Positions 34,195 to 41,516 of a stretch of 41,516 nucleotides of DNA are shown here, piece after piece. The stretch's first letter is position 1. Each line of letters begins with the position of its first letter. Both the position numbers and the translations under genes were made by a program. The notes beneath the pieces were generated by a model. The model had not been told where the DNA came from and searched no databases. It was given only the letters and a program-made list of their open reading frames with translations. This stretch comes from Lachnospiraceae bacterium (GTDB lineage Bacteria > Bacillota > Clostridia > Lachnospirales > Lachnospiraceae). Where the stretch lies: the NCBI GenBank assembly GCA_016290905.1, contig JAEEVO010000014.1, positions 1 to 41,516 on the forward strand, written 5' to 3'.

Positions 34195-35211
34195 ATGGCG
34201 ATAACCGAAACCATTGTAAATCTTCCGTCTGATATTCTTCAGGCAATATTTGGAGCATGTGACAACTACATAAAGATCATTGAGAAAAACCTTAACGTTA
34301 CCGTGATAGAGAGAGGCAACGAAATAAAGATAATCGGTGATGAAGTAAATACGGACAAGGCAAAACGCGTTATAAATGAGCTTGCAAAGTTTTCCGGGAA
34401 CGGAAGCACGATAACGGAACAGAACGTGAATTACTGCCTGTCTTTGGTCTATGAGGACAAGGAGCATGCAATAAATGAAATAGATAAGGAACTTATCTGC
34501 TTTACGATACAGGGTAAGCCGATCAAACCCAAGACTTTGGGACAGAAGCAGTATGTTGACCTTATAAGGGATAAGATGATAGTTTTCGGCATGGGACCTG
34601 CGGGAACCGGTAAGACTTATCTTGCCATGGCTTGCGCGATAACGGCATTTAAGAATAATGACGTAAGCAGGATTATCCTTACAAGACCGGCTATCGAGGC
34701 CGGTGAGAAGCTCGGTTTCCTTCCCGGAGACCTTCAGAGTAAGATAGACCCGTATCTGCGGCCTCTTTATGATGCACTTTATCAGATCATGGGACCTGAA
34801 AGCTATCAGAAGAATTCGGAAAAGGGACTCATAGAGGTTGCGCCTCTCGCATATATGAGGGGAAGGACTTTGGATAACGCTTTCATCATCCTGGATGAGG
34901 CGCAGAATACGACTCCTGCCCAGATGAAGATGTTCCTTACACGTATCGGGTTCGGTTCGAAGGTTATCATCACCGGTGATCTGACACAGAAGGATCTGCC
35001 TCAGGGACAGATTTCGGGACTTGATGTAGCTTTAAAGGTTCTTGAAGGCATAGACGATATCGGGTTCTCGTATATGACCAGCAAGGACGTCGTAAGACAC
35101 CCGCTGGTACAGAAGATTGTAAATGCTTACGAGAAGTATGAGGCGTCTGCTTTGAAGCACAGGGAAGCACGTTTTGAGAAACGCCGTGACTTCCGGAATA
35201 AAAATGACTGA
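34195..35211 (+). CDS. PhoH-like ATPase (YbeZ type)
   Basis: This is a cytosolic P-loop ATPase linked to RNA metabolism, usually encoded beside ybeY as here. The N-terminal 115 residues hold a KH-like region (IKIIEKNLNVTVIERGNEIKI). The PhoH domain follows with Walker A GPAGTGKTYLA (about residue 140-150), RPAIEAGEKLGFLPGDLQ, the Walker B ILDEAQNTTP and the sensor region VIITGDLTQKDLP. The C-terminus is basic. The 338-residue length is normal. AGAGGA lies 6 bases before the ATG. ybeY starts 17 bases after the stop. The molecular role is not settled; YbeZ is reported to bind YbeY and helicases. Confidence 0.94.
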   Translation: MAITETIVNLPSDILQAIFGACDNYIKIIEKNLNVTVIERGNEIKIIGDEVNTDKAKRVINELAKFSGNGSTITEQNVNYCLSLVYEDKEHAINEIDKELICFTIQGKPIKPKTLGQKQYVDLIRDKMIVFGMGPAGTGKTYLAMACAITAFKNNDVSRIILTRPAIEAGEKLGFLPGDLQSKIDPYLRPLYDALYQIMGPESYQKNSEKGLIEVAPLAYMRGRTLDNAFIILDEAQNTTPAQMKMFLTRIGFGSKVIITGDLTQKDLPQGQISGLDVALKVLEGIDDIGFSYMTSKDVVRHPLVQKIVNAYEKYEASALKHREARFEKRRDFRNKND

Positions 35212-35228
35212 AGATAAGGAATTGTAAA

Positions 35229-35729
35229 ATGAACCTTGTTATTGAAAAAGAAACGGATCCCGGGTTTGACTTTGACTGTGAGGAAGCGGCGCGGTTCATA
35301 ATAGATAAGGCTCTTGAGTATCTAAAGTGTCCGTATGAAACGGAGTTAAACCTTACGCTTACGGATAATGAGAGCATCAGGCAGATAAACAACGAGTACC
35401 GACAGATCGACAGACCTACGGATGTACTTTCGTTTCCTCTGATTGATTTTGAAGAGCCTAATGTATTTCCGGAAGATATGGAGGAAAGAGCCGAAGATTA
35501 TTTTGATCTTGATACCGGAGAACTCATGCTGGGAGATATCATCATTTCGGTTGAGAAGTGTAAGGAACAGGCGTCAGAGTTCGGGCACCCGGTGTTAAGA
35601 GAATTTTCCTTCCTGATCGTGCACAGCATATTGCATCTTTTCGGATTCGACCATATGGAAGACGGAGAAAGGGCAGTAATGGAGGGTCATCAGAAAAAAA
35701 TACTTGATGAAGCCGGGATCACCCGGTAA
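35229..35729 (+). CDS. ybeY: Endoribonuclease YbeY, rRNA maturation factor
   Basis: YbeY is a single-strand endoribonuclease needed for 16S rRNA 3'-end maturation and ribosome quality control. The zinc site is the HSILHLFGFDH motif (HxxxHxxGxDH). The DRPTDVLSFP segment, the ELNLTLTDNESIRQINNEYR region and LGDIIISVEKCKEQA are standard. The 166-residue length is usual. AAGGA lies upstream of the ATG. The gene is co-transcribed with the PhoH-like gene. In many Firmicutes a diacylglycerol kinase and era follow; here a DUF3048 gene does. Confidence 0.95.
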   Translation: MNLVIEKETDPGFDFDCEEAARFIIDKALEYLKCPYETELNLTLTDNESIRQINNEYRQIDRPTDVLSFPLIDFEEPNVFPEDMEERAEDYFDLDTGELMLGDIIISVEKCKEQASEFGHPVLREFSFLIVHSILHLFGFDHMEDGERAVMEGHQKKILDEAGITR

Positions 35730-35752
35730 AAAATAAAAGAAGGTTACGGATT

Positions 35753-37297
35753 ATGGGAGAGAGTAAGATTTCGTTTTTTGAAAGGATCAAATCCTTTTAT
35801 ACAAACGATGAGACTAAGAAAAAAGCTATTATTTTTACAGCTGCCGGAGCGGCTGTACTGATCGCTGTCATTGTGACGATAATACTGATCGCGAGCGGCG
35901 GTTCCGATAAGAAGAATGAAGAAACGGTAAGTGATTCCGGGAGCAAGACATTGGAGAAGGTGAGCGATACCAATACCGGTACTCCGGTTCCTACAGAAGA
36001 ACCCGAACCGTCTGTGACAGAGGAGCCTACGGCTACGCCGGAACCGACACCCGAACCTACGGCTACGCCTGAACCTACACCCGATATAGCCGAGATACAT
36101 CTGGCAAAAGGAGAGGTCCAGAGTGCGATAAACGGCAAATGGGTAAGCACGGAAATAGCCAAGCAGCGGCCGATAACCTTTATGTTTAACAATATAAGCG
36201 TTGCCAATCCCCAGAGCGGTATAGGCGATGCGGATATTTTATATGAGATTCTTGTTGAAGCCGGCATTACAAGGTGTATGGGAGTTTTTGAAAACCTTAC
36301 CGAGGAAAATTCCTGCAAGGACAGGATGGGTTCAGCAAGAAGTGCAAGACATTATTTTGTAAGTATCGCTTCGGAATATGATTCAATATTTGTACATTAC
36401 GGAGAGACCGTTTATGCAACAAGAAAGCTTGAAGCTTTGAAGGTCGATGATCTTGAAGGTACCCATTCCGAGGGCAGTACGGTATTTTACAGGGATAAGA
36501 GCATAAAGGCACCTCACAATGCGTTTGCTTCCCTTTCGGGTATACTTAAAGGTATAGAGAAAAAGGGATTTAGGGTTGAACATAAAGATGATTTTGTTCC
36601 CCAGCATTTCAGATTTGCATATCCCGAAGAGGATGATCTGACGGGAAGTAATGAAAACAATGTGTCCGGTGAAGATGATGTTGCACAGTCCGGAGCTGAA
36701 ACACCGCAGCCTGCAGATGCTTTGCAGCCGGTAGATGTTGCAGCACCTCCTGTTACATCCGGTTCGGCAGAGGAAACACCCGAGAGTCTTAATAATGATG
36801 CAGCTGCAGAACCCGAGATAGACAGGAACAGGTTTACCTCGGTTGAGCTGGCTGAGACGACTACTCCCGCGACAATGGTGAAGCTTGGATTTTCGTCATA
36901 TACCTCACCTTATCTGACATACGACGAGGAAACAAAGCTCTATACCAGATACCAGTTCAAGGGTGAACATATCGATTACAATACAAAGCAGCCGCTGAAG
37001 TTTAACAATATCATCATTCAGATCGTTCATGAGTTCAACAGGGACAAGAACGGATACCAGGATATTGAGGGCTATAACGATTATAAGGATATGTCCAAGA
37101 ATGTTCAGGGAAAGGTTACAGGCAAGGGGTATTATATATGTGAAGGTAAGTGCATGGAGATAACCTGGACAAAGTGTGAAAAGGATTATACCTGCAATTA
37201 CTACACACCCGAAGGAGAATTGCTTAACCTTCGTCCGGGAAAGACATTCATAGCAGTATATCCTGATTTCAGAGTTGAAAACCTTGAAATCAACTGA
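35753..37297 (+). CDS. DUF3048 domain protein, membrane anchored (YerB-like)
   Basis: The 514-residue protein has a short cytosolic N-terminus, one membrane segment (about residues 24-47, IIFTAAGAAVLIAVIVTIIL) and a Pro/Glu/Thr-rich linker with repeats such as PEPTATPEPTPD. The DUF3048 domain begins around residue 140 (TFMFNNISVANPQSGIGDAD) and continues with RMGSARSARHYFVSIASEYDS and VHYGET. An acidic, Pro/Ala-rich insertion (about 300-355) splits the N- and C-terminal halves of the domain. It faces the outside of the cell. B. subtilis YerB is the known relative, of unclear function. The start at 35753 has AGAAGG upstream. No signal for cell-wall anchoring is present. Confidence 0.88.
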   Translation: MGESKISFFERIKSFYTNDETKKKAIIFTAAGAAVLIAVIVTIILIASGGSDKKNEETVSDSGSKTLEKVSDTNTGTPVPTEEPEPSVTEEPTATPEPTPEPTATPEPTPDIAEIHLAKGEVQSAINGKWVSTEIAKQRPITFMFNNISVANPQSGIGDADILYEILVEAGITRCMGVFENLTEENSCKDRMGSARSARHYFVSIASEYDSIFVHYGETVYATRKLEALKVDDLEGTHSEGSTVFYRDKSIKAPHNAFASLSGILKGIEKKGFRVEHKDDFVPQHFRFAYPEEDDLTGSNENNVSGEDDVAQSGAETPQPADALQPVDVAAPPVTSGSAEETPESLNNDAAAEPEIDRNRFTSVELAETTTPATMVKLGFSSYTSPYLTYDEETKLYTRYQFKGEHIDYNTKQPLKFNNIIIQIVHEFNRDKNGYQDIEGYNDYKDMSKNVQGKVTGKGYYICEGKCMEITWTKCEKDYTCNYYTPEGELLNLRPGKTFIAVYPDFRVENLEIN

Positions 37298-37331
37298 TAA
37301 AAAATCATAGAAACAATCGGAAAATAACAAC

Positions 37332-38960
37332 ATGGAAAAAACGAAAAAATCCGGCTTTCTGCTTCAAGGCGGTATCCTGGCGGCGGCAGGACTGTTTACC
37401 AGGTTTATCGGTATGCTTTACCGTATCCCGTTGACGAGGGTTGTCGGAAGAGAAGGCATGGGCTATTACAGTAATGCCTATGAGATTTACAATATAGCAT
37501 TGCTTATTTCCTGCTACAGTGTTCCCGTAGCGGTATCAAAGCTTATTGCCGATAAGGACGGCAGAGGGGAATATGTCAACGCGTCAAGATATTTTAAGTA
37601 TGCATTGTTTGTTTCATCCGCAATAGGTCTGACGGTCTCAGTACTTGTTTACATTTTTGCCGAGGAGATTGCCGGTGTATTTGAATACCCCAGCAGCGTG
37701 CTGCCGTTAAGGGTTCTTGCACCTACAATATTTGTTTTCTCATTTCTTGGAGTTTTAAGAGGTTTCTTTCAGGGGAAGAAAACAATGGTTCCTACGGCGA
37801 TAAGCCAGATAGTTGAACAGATATTTAATGCGATCGTCAGTGTTTGGGCAGCCTACTGGCTTGTAAACTCCGCTACCGAGGCGACGGAACGCGCATCACG
37901 CGGAGCTGCGGGCGGTACTTCGGGTACTCTTTCGGGAGCAATATGCGGACTGATACTTCTGGTGTTCATGTTCATCAGACAGCGAAAGAAAAACAAGGAA
38001 CTGATACTCAGTGATGCAACAGGCAAAGTGGACAGTGCCGGAACCATATGCAAAGCGATCATACTTACGATGATTCCGATCGTCCTGAGCCAGACCATTT
38101 ACCAGATAAGCGGTATCATTGATTCATATATATTCTCGAATGCAATGGTAAAGAAAGGTTTTACGGAGAGCTACAGATCGATATTATATGATGCTTATTC
38201 CAACAGATATAAATGGATGTACAATGTACCGGTAGCAGTCGCTTCGGCATTCGGTGTGACCATAGTTCCGAATCTGTCGGCTTCATATGTTAAAAGGGAT
38301 TTCGAAGGCATTAAGAGAAAGATAGCATCGGCTGTTAAGGTTAATATGCTCATTGCTTTTCCTGCAGCTGCAGGTCTCGGGTTTCTTTCAAAGCCAATAT
38401 TGCTGTTGATGTTTAACAACGAAGACGACCTTTTGGGACCCGAGCTTTTAACGCTCGGCTGCTGTGCAGTTGTTTTCTTTGCGCTGTCGACACTTACAAA
38501 CGGAGTTCTCCAGGGTATCAATAAAATGAGAAAGCCGGTAATACATGCGGCTGTGGCTCTGGTGATACACATTATTGCACTTCAGTTCATGCTCTGGAAT
38601 CTGGATCTCGGAGCAAAGGGCATGGTTCTCGCAAATATGCTTTACGGTTTATGTGTATGCATATTTAACTGGATATCAATTAAGAAAGCGATGAACTATA
38701 AGCAGGAGATACTCAGGACGTTTATACTGCCGGGTATATGTTCGCTGATCATGGGATTCTCCTCATATCTGCTTTACCAGCTGCTATGCAGGGCGATATT
38801 TAATCATGTGGTCATGGTAGTACCCGTTATCGTGTATGCGGTTATTATATATGGCGCACTGCTCATAATTACAAGGACTGTTACGAAGGAAGAGCTTAAG
38901 AGCATGCCGATGGGAACAAAGGTGATAAAGCTGTTTACGAAGCTGCATTTACTTAAGTGA
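37332..38960 (+). CDS. Polysaccharide/lipid flippase of the MATE-like MOP family (SpoVB/YtgP/MurJ type)
   Basis: This is a 542-residue integral membrane protein with about 14 hydrophobic segments. It starts with the family signature GGILAAAGLFTRFIGMLYRIPLTRVVGREGMGYY and has VSKLIADKDGRGEY soon after. It also has GFFQGKKTMVPTAISQIVEQ and NGVLQGINKMRKPVIHA. Members flip lipid-linked wall or capsule precursors; YtgP/Amj/MurJ-type proteins move lipid II. Which one this is cannot be told from sequence. A small central stretch rich in Ala/Gly/Thr/Ser (EATERASRGAAGGTSGTLSGA) lies in one loop. The ribosome binding site is weak. A repeat copy follows the stop. Confidence 0.9.
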   Translation: MEKTKKSGFLLQGGILAAAGLFTRFIGMLYRIPLTRVVGREGMGYYSNAYEIYNIALLISCYSVPVAVSKLIADKDGRGEYVNASRYFKYALFVSSAIGLTVSVLVYIFAEEIAGVFEYPSSVLPLRVLAPTIFVFSFLGVLRGFFQGKKTMVPTAISQIVEQIFNAIVSVWAAYWLVNSATEATERASRGAAGGTSGTLSGAICGLILLVFMFIRQRKKNKELILSDATGKVDSAGTICKAIILTMIPIVLSQTIYQISGIIDSYIFSNAMVKKGFTESYRSILYDAYSNRYKWMYNVPVAVASAFGVTIVPNLSASYVKRDFEGIKRKIASAVKVNMLIAFPAAAGLGFLSKPILLLMFNNEDDLLGPELLTLGCCAVVFFALSTLTNGVLQGINKMRKPVIHAAVALVIHIIALQFMLWNLDLGAKGMVLANMLYGLCVCIFNWISIKKAMNYKQEILRTFILPGICSLIMGFSSYLLYQLLCRAIFNHVVMVVPVIVYAVIIYGALLIITRTVTKEELKSMPMGTKVIKLFTKLHLLK

Positions 38961-38982
38961 TTAGGCAATGTAAAATATCTAG

Positions 38983-39010
38983 TGTCATTCTGAGCGAAGC
39001 GAAGCATCTT
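38983..39010 (-). repeat. Small palindromic dispersed repeat, copy 3
   Basis: Read on the minus strand it differs from copy 1 in a single base of 28 (AAGATG where copy 1 has AAGATT). It lies between the flippase stop and the flavoprotein start. The changed base spoils one pair of the outer stem. Confidence 0.8.
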
Positions 39011-39044
39011 TAGACATGACATTTGTGATGTGAGGGAACTGATC

Positions 39045-40298
39045 ATGCCGGAGAAGGTATATGACAAGATCATAATCGGCGGCGGAGCGGCCGGCATAAT
39101 GGCGGCTTATTCGGCATGTACCGCAAACAGGCAGGGGAGTGCTCCAAAGGTACTTATCCTGGAAGCAAACGATAAAGCGGGCAAGAAGCTGACGGCGACC
39201 GGAAACGGTAAGTGTAATTTTACAAACCTGTTTCAGGAAAAAGACTGCTACAGGAGCAGTGACAGTGAAAAAGCCTATAGGATCATAAATAAATTTGATA
39301 ACGTCAAAACGATCGATTTGTTTAAAAATATCGGTATCCCATACCGGGAAAGAAATGGTTACTGTTACCCTTACGGAGAACAGGCAAGAACCTTCAGGGA
39401 TATTTTTGTAAATACTGTCCGGTCACTGGGAGTAACGATCCTTACCGAGAAGAAGGTAAAGGATATCGTAAGGAAAGACGGGAAATATTCCGTAACCTGT
39501 GAGGACGGAAGCAGTTACGTTTCAGAAAAGCTTATCATATCCTGCGGAGGAGCAGCTGCACCTTCGTTCGGCAGTGACGGTTCGATATTTAAGCTTCTGA
39601 AAAAGATGGGGCTTGACATATTAAAGCCGGAACCTGCGTTATGCGGACTTAAGCTGGATCATAAAGCTTTAAAGAGGATCGACGGTGTAAGGGTTAAATG
39701 TAATTGCAGCCTTTTTTCGGAAAAAGAAAAGGCTCCGGTATATGAAGAAAGCGGAGAGGTTATTTTTAACAAAAAAGGCATAAGCGGTATCCCGGTCATG
39801 AATCTCAGCAGATTCGCGGTGAACCTTTTAAAAACAGGGGAAAAGCCGGAGCTTCAGCTTGATCTTTTTCCGGATACGGAGATCAGTGAGTTAAAGGAAT
39901 ATATCTCGTCGCTTTTACAGAAGTCGGGACTGACCCTGGGAGTCTCGCTTTCGGCATTCGTTAACGATAAGCTTGTCGGAGTACTGATAGAGGAAGCCGG
40001 ATTAGATCCAAAAAGATGTCCGAAGGACTATGATCCGGCAATGATAAGAAAGGCTCCGGGAGTTCTTGCTTCAAAGTTTAAACAGATAAAAATGAATATT
40101 ACCGACAGCAACGGTTTTGAAAACGCCCAGACCACACAGGGCGGGGTGCTGTTGAAGGAAATAGACGAAAAAAACATGGAATGTATTAAATATCCGGGCA
40201 TGTATCTGGCAGGGGAAGTGCTTGATGTGGACGGTATGTGCGGCGGATATAACCTGCAGTGGGCCTGGTCGACAGGCTATATTGCTGGGCGGGGTTAA
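39045..40298 (+). CDS. HI0933-family NAD(P)/FAD-dependent oxidoreductase (BaiN-like)
   Basis: The 417-residue flavoprotein has an N-terminal dinucleotide-binding motif IIIGGGAAGIMAAYSAC, LEANDKAGKKLTATGNGKCNFTN typical of the HI0933 family, YPYGEQARTFRDIFV, SCGGAAAPSFGSDGSIF, and the C-terminal FAD-binding GMCGGYNLQWAWSTGYIAG. The family includes BaiN, proposed to act in bile acid reduction, but most members have no known substrate. I chose the ATG at 39045, with GAGGG about 9 bases upstream; the GTG at 39030 would use part of that site. The preceding repeat does not encode anything. The gene is probably monocistronic. Confidence 0.93.
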   Translation: MPEKVYDKIIIGGGAAGIMAAYSACTANRQGSAPKVLILEANDKAGKKLTATGNGKCNFTNLFQEKDCYRSSDSEKAYRIINKFDNVKTIDLFKNIGIPYRERNGYCYPYGEQARTFRDIFVNTVRSLGVTILTEKKVKDIVRKDGKYSVTCEDGSSYVSEKLIISCGGAAAPSFGSDGSIFKLLKKMGLDILKPEPALCGLKLDHKALKRIDGVRVKCNCSLFSEKEKAPVYEESGEVIFNKKGISGIPVMNLSRFAVNLLKTGEKPELQLDLFPDTEISELKEYISSLLQKSGLTLGVSLSAFVNDKLVGVLIEEAGLDPKRCPKDYDPAMIRKAPGVLASKFKQIKMNITDSNGFENAQTTQGGVLLKEIDEKNMECIKYPGMYLAGEVLDVDGMCGGYNLQWAWSTGYIAGRG

Positions 40299-40355
40299 GG
40301 TGGCAACGGATAGGCCGTTGACATATATTTTTCATATCATAAGGAGGATAGGAAA

Positions 40356-41516
40356 ATGAAAAGAAGAAGGATTTTTGTCTCTTCACTGATCGTGCTTTCA
40401 CTGGTTTTATCGCTTGTGTTTGAAGCTTTTGTGCTTCCGGATAATGCGGTAAATGCAGCTGAAGAGAAGGTTGTAAGCCTGAAAGCTTCAAAGCTTAAGA
40501 AAGCTAAAGCAAACACGGACATAATCTATGGCGGTAAGAAGCTTTCAAAGAAGGGTTTTTATGTAGTTGGCAAGTATTATGGCGATGAATATGAATTCAT
40601 TTATGTTCCCGCTAAAGTGTTTGCAAAGAAGGCAGGTATAAAGCTTTCAGTTAAGAAAAACAAGGTAACACTTTCAAAAGACGGTGTAAAAGTTACTTTT
40701 ACCATAGGAAAGTCTGCTTATACGTTAAAGGGCGGTTCGGAAACGATGAAGGAATCGTTTGTAAAATCGGTTAAGAAGAACAAGACTCTTTATGTTCCGA
40801 TAAATGTTTTCGCAGGTCTTCTTGAAAACACAGGTGTGGCAACCGAGTATTATGTTGAATATTTTTGTGATAAGACAGAAATCGTCTTTAATGCAATGGA
40901 TAGTGCGGTAGTATCCGGAGGCTGGGCAGATACTGAAACACTGGAAGTTCCTGTAGCTGTACGTAATTATTTCACCATATATAATGCAGACTACCAAAAT
41001 GATGTTAAGATAGTTCCTATGGTCTGCATCAAGAAACAGATCGTTGCCGGAACAAATTATGCTATTGTCTGCAGGGTAACAAGACCTGAAGGAAAAGAAG
41101 AATTTGGTGTAGCTATAGTATATGTTGATCTTCAGGGCGATGTAACCGTGACAGATTATGGAACAAGCGGTATCGAAACAAACTTTAACGGTCTTGACGG
41201 TGGTTGGAGAGCTTCCGATGAATTTGAAATCGATGATAAGGTAAAGACAGCATTCTCAAAGGCTATGGAAGGGTTTGTAGGTGTTGATTATAAGCCTATC
41301 GCAGTCCTTGGTCAGCAGGTAGTTGCAGGAAAGAATTACTGCGTATTGTGTTCTGCAAAGGGTGTATATCCCGGAGCTGAAGAAGCATATGCACTGGTTT
41401 ATGTTTATGTTGGATTTGACGGCAGTGCACAATTAATTGATATAGCTGAATTTTTAAACAAAAAGGTGACTGTTCCCGATGATGACCCTGTAATCATTGG
41501 CGATCCCGAACCCGAA
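40356..41516 (+). CDS. Secreted protein with copper-amine-oxidase-N-like domain and tandem cystatin-like repeats (3' end missing)
   Basis: The frame is open to the last base of the window (387 codons). AAGGAGG precedes the ATG. A signal peptide is clear: MKRRR, a hydrophobic core, and a probable cleavage after VNAA (about residue 35). Residues 55-180 resemble the N-terminal (stalk) domain of copper amine oxidases found in many Firmicute surface proteins, with two YVP units (FIYVPAKVFAKKAG and TLYVPINVFAGLL). Two similar modules follow. Module 1 (residue 188 on) has GGW and QIVAGTNYAIVC (Q228). Module 2 (residue 282 on) has GGW and QVVAGKNYCVLC (Q321). Both continue to an AxVYV strand. The QxVAG motif is that of cystatins. 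The sequence runs off in an acidic, Pro-rich stretch (VPDDDP), perhaps a linker. Function unknown. Confidence 0.85.
   Translation, partial: MKRRRIFVSSLIVLSLVLSLVFEAFVLPDNAVNAAEEKVVSLKASKLKKAKANTDIIYGGKKLSKKGFYVVGKYYGDEYEFIYVPAKVFAKKAGIKLSVKKNKVTLSKDGVKVTFTIGKSAYTLKGGSETMKESFVKSVKKNKTLYVPINVFAGLLENTGVATEYYVEYFCDKTEIVFNAMDSAVVSGGWADTETLEVPVAVRNYFTIYNADYQNDVKIVPMVCIKKQIVAGTNYAIVCRVTRPEGKEEFGVAIVYVDLQGDVTVTDYGTSGIETNFNGLDGGWRASDEFEIDDKVKTAFSKAMEGFVGVDYKPIAVLGQQVVAGKNYCVLCSAKGVYPGAEEAYALVYVYVGFDGSAQLIDIAEFLNKKVTVPDDDPVIIGDPEPE

Overview
The window looks like a chromosomal segment from a Firmicute of the order Clostridiales, most likely a fibre-degrading member of the Lachnospiraceae. This is inferred from three things: strong AGGAGG-type ribosome binding sites and TTGACA/TATAAT promoters, a family GH9 cellulase with CBM3 modules, and gene sets typical of that group (DUF5685, a J-domain protein with a Gly/Tyr/Asn tail, DUF3048, an EF-G-like GTPase, and an Asp23-nusB-ispA-dxs run). 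I see no tRNA, rRNA, CRISPR array, transposase or prophage gene. No gap without a gene exceeds about 280 bases.

Layout. Bases 1-1436 hold the 3' part of a hybrid histidine kinase. A membrane-anchored GH9 cellulase follows (1476-4778) and ends at a bidirectional terminator. Two genes then run on the minus strand: a zinc-ribbon membrane protein and an acyl-CoA ligase. From 7734 everything is on the plus strand. An AlaX-like editing protein, maf and recG overlap one another. Next comes a block with its own promoter: two large GT-C-like membrane proteins and a GAF/GGDEF/EAL protein. This block sits between recG and rsmD-coaD, genes often found near one another in this group. A coiled-coil protein, a remarkable multi-hairpin element and a terminator close that run.

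From 20590 there are two family 2 glycosyltransferases, a DUF5685 protein, a J-domain protein with a prion-like tail, and an ApbE lipoprotein. An EF-G-like GTPase with its own promoter and terminator follows. Then come a YqeG phosphatase, aroQ, efp, an Asp23 protein, nusB, ispA, dxs, rpsU (58 residues), phoH, ybeY, a DUF3048 protein, a SpoVB/MurJ-type flippase and a HI0933-type flavoprotein. The window ends inside a secreted protein that carries two cystatin-like repeats.

How the genes fit together. Much of the window is housekeeping: translation and ribosome maturation (efp, rsmD, rpsU, ybeY, EF-G-like), isoprenoid precursors (dxs, ispA), CoA (coaD), aromatic amino acids (aroQ) and DNA repair (recG). 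The accessory parts concern the cell surface and polysaccharide: the cellulase, the GT-C pair with its c-di-GMP-type partner, the GT2 pair, the flippase and the cystatin-like protein. The best candidates for something undescribed are the four-way-junction element at 20323-20467, the GT-C/EAL block at 11752-18451, and the tandem cystatin-like protein at the right edge. A small palindromic repeat occurs three times between genes (20523, 22606, 38983).
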